A stretch of DNA of 5,978 nt from an uncultured Bacilli bacterium (lineage in GTDB: Bacteria; Bacillota_I; Bacilli_A; RF39; UBA660). Where the stretch lies: positions 1 through 5,978 of the forward strand of contig CANQKU010000064.1 of assembly GCA_947624535.1 (NCBI GenBank), in the 5' to 3' direction. Positions within the stretch are counted from its first letter, which is position 1. Each line of letters begins with the position of its first letter. The translations under genes and the position numbers were made by a program. This document shows, piece by piece, positions 5,957 to 5,978 of the stretch. The notes beneath the pieces were generated by a model, which saw nothing but the letters and a program-made list of their open reading frames with translations, did no database searches and was not told where the DNA came from.

Positions 5957-5972
5957 TATCATATCCATGATA
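5957..5972 (-). promoter_or_regulatory. Possible -10 and small inverted repeat upstream of the surface-protein gene
   Basis: TATGAT (5958-5963) is a good -10, but its -35 would fall beyond the window. It overlaps the inverted repeat TATCAT-N4-ATGATA (5957-5972). The site is short and at the edge, so this is only a candidate. Confidence 0.3.
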
Positions 5973-5978
5973 CCCCCC

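Overview
The window is AT-rich (roughly 30% GC by eye), uses the standard genetic code (Trp is TGG wherever checked), and carries four genes, all on the minus strand. Reading in the direction of transcription (right to left) they are: a secreted or membrane-anchored surface protein, the Hsp90 chaperone htpG, the DNA helicase recG, and a 142-residue protein whose pattern resembles the C-terminal DNA-binding domain of Spo0A. Strong Shine-Dalgarno sites, sigma-A type promoters, a CIRCE operator and the Spo0A-like protein point to a low-GC Bacillota, most likely class Bacilli or a relative. The surface-protein type is one I associate with uncultured gut Bacilli, but that is impression, not proof.

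Right end (4974-5978): the surface protein has an N-terminal hydrophobic segment, a short neck motif like those in phage tail fibres, a cysteine-bearing middle, and a C-terminal block ending in a YWTMSA...GARAVVEI pattern that I read as C-type-lectin-like. Its last ~125 bases differ in base composition and Arg codon use from the rest of the gene, which raises the possibility of a diversity-generating variable region. No reverse transcriptase or template repeat lies in the window.

Middle (2894-4973): htpG has its own promoter, overlapped by a well-formed CIRCE element, so HrcA probably represses it. An AT-rich hairpin terminator follows htpG and abuts a strong extended -10 promoter for recG. 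The housekeeping genes are therefore separate transcription units packed tightly together.

Left end (1-899): this is the least ordinary part. A promoter at 786-814 starts a ~120-nt structured RNA that ends in an intrinsic terminator before the Spo0A-like gene; one upstream segment can pair with either arm of that terminator, as in an attenuator or riboswitch. Beyond the gene, a second consensus promoter (118-146) drives a ~110-nt RNA with two hairpins, a C-rich single-stranded stretch and a GNRA-loop terminator. The two RNAs share a 10-bp complementary segment. I could not assign either to a known RNA family. Together they suggest a small regulatory locus: an RNA-controlled, Spo0A-related DNA-binding protein with an adjacent small RNA.
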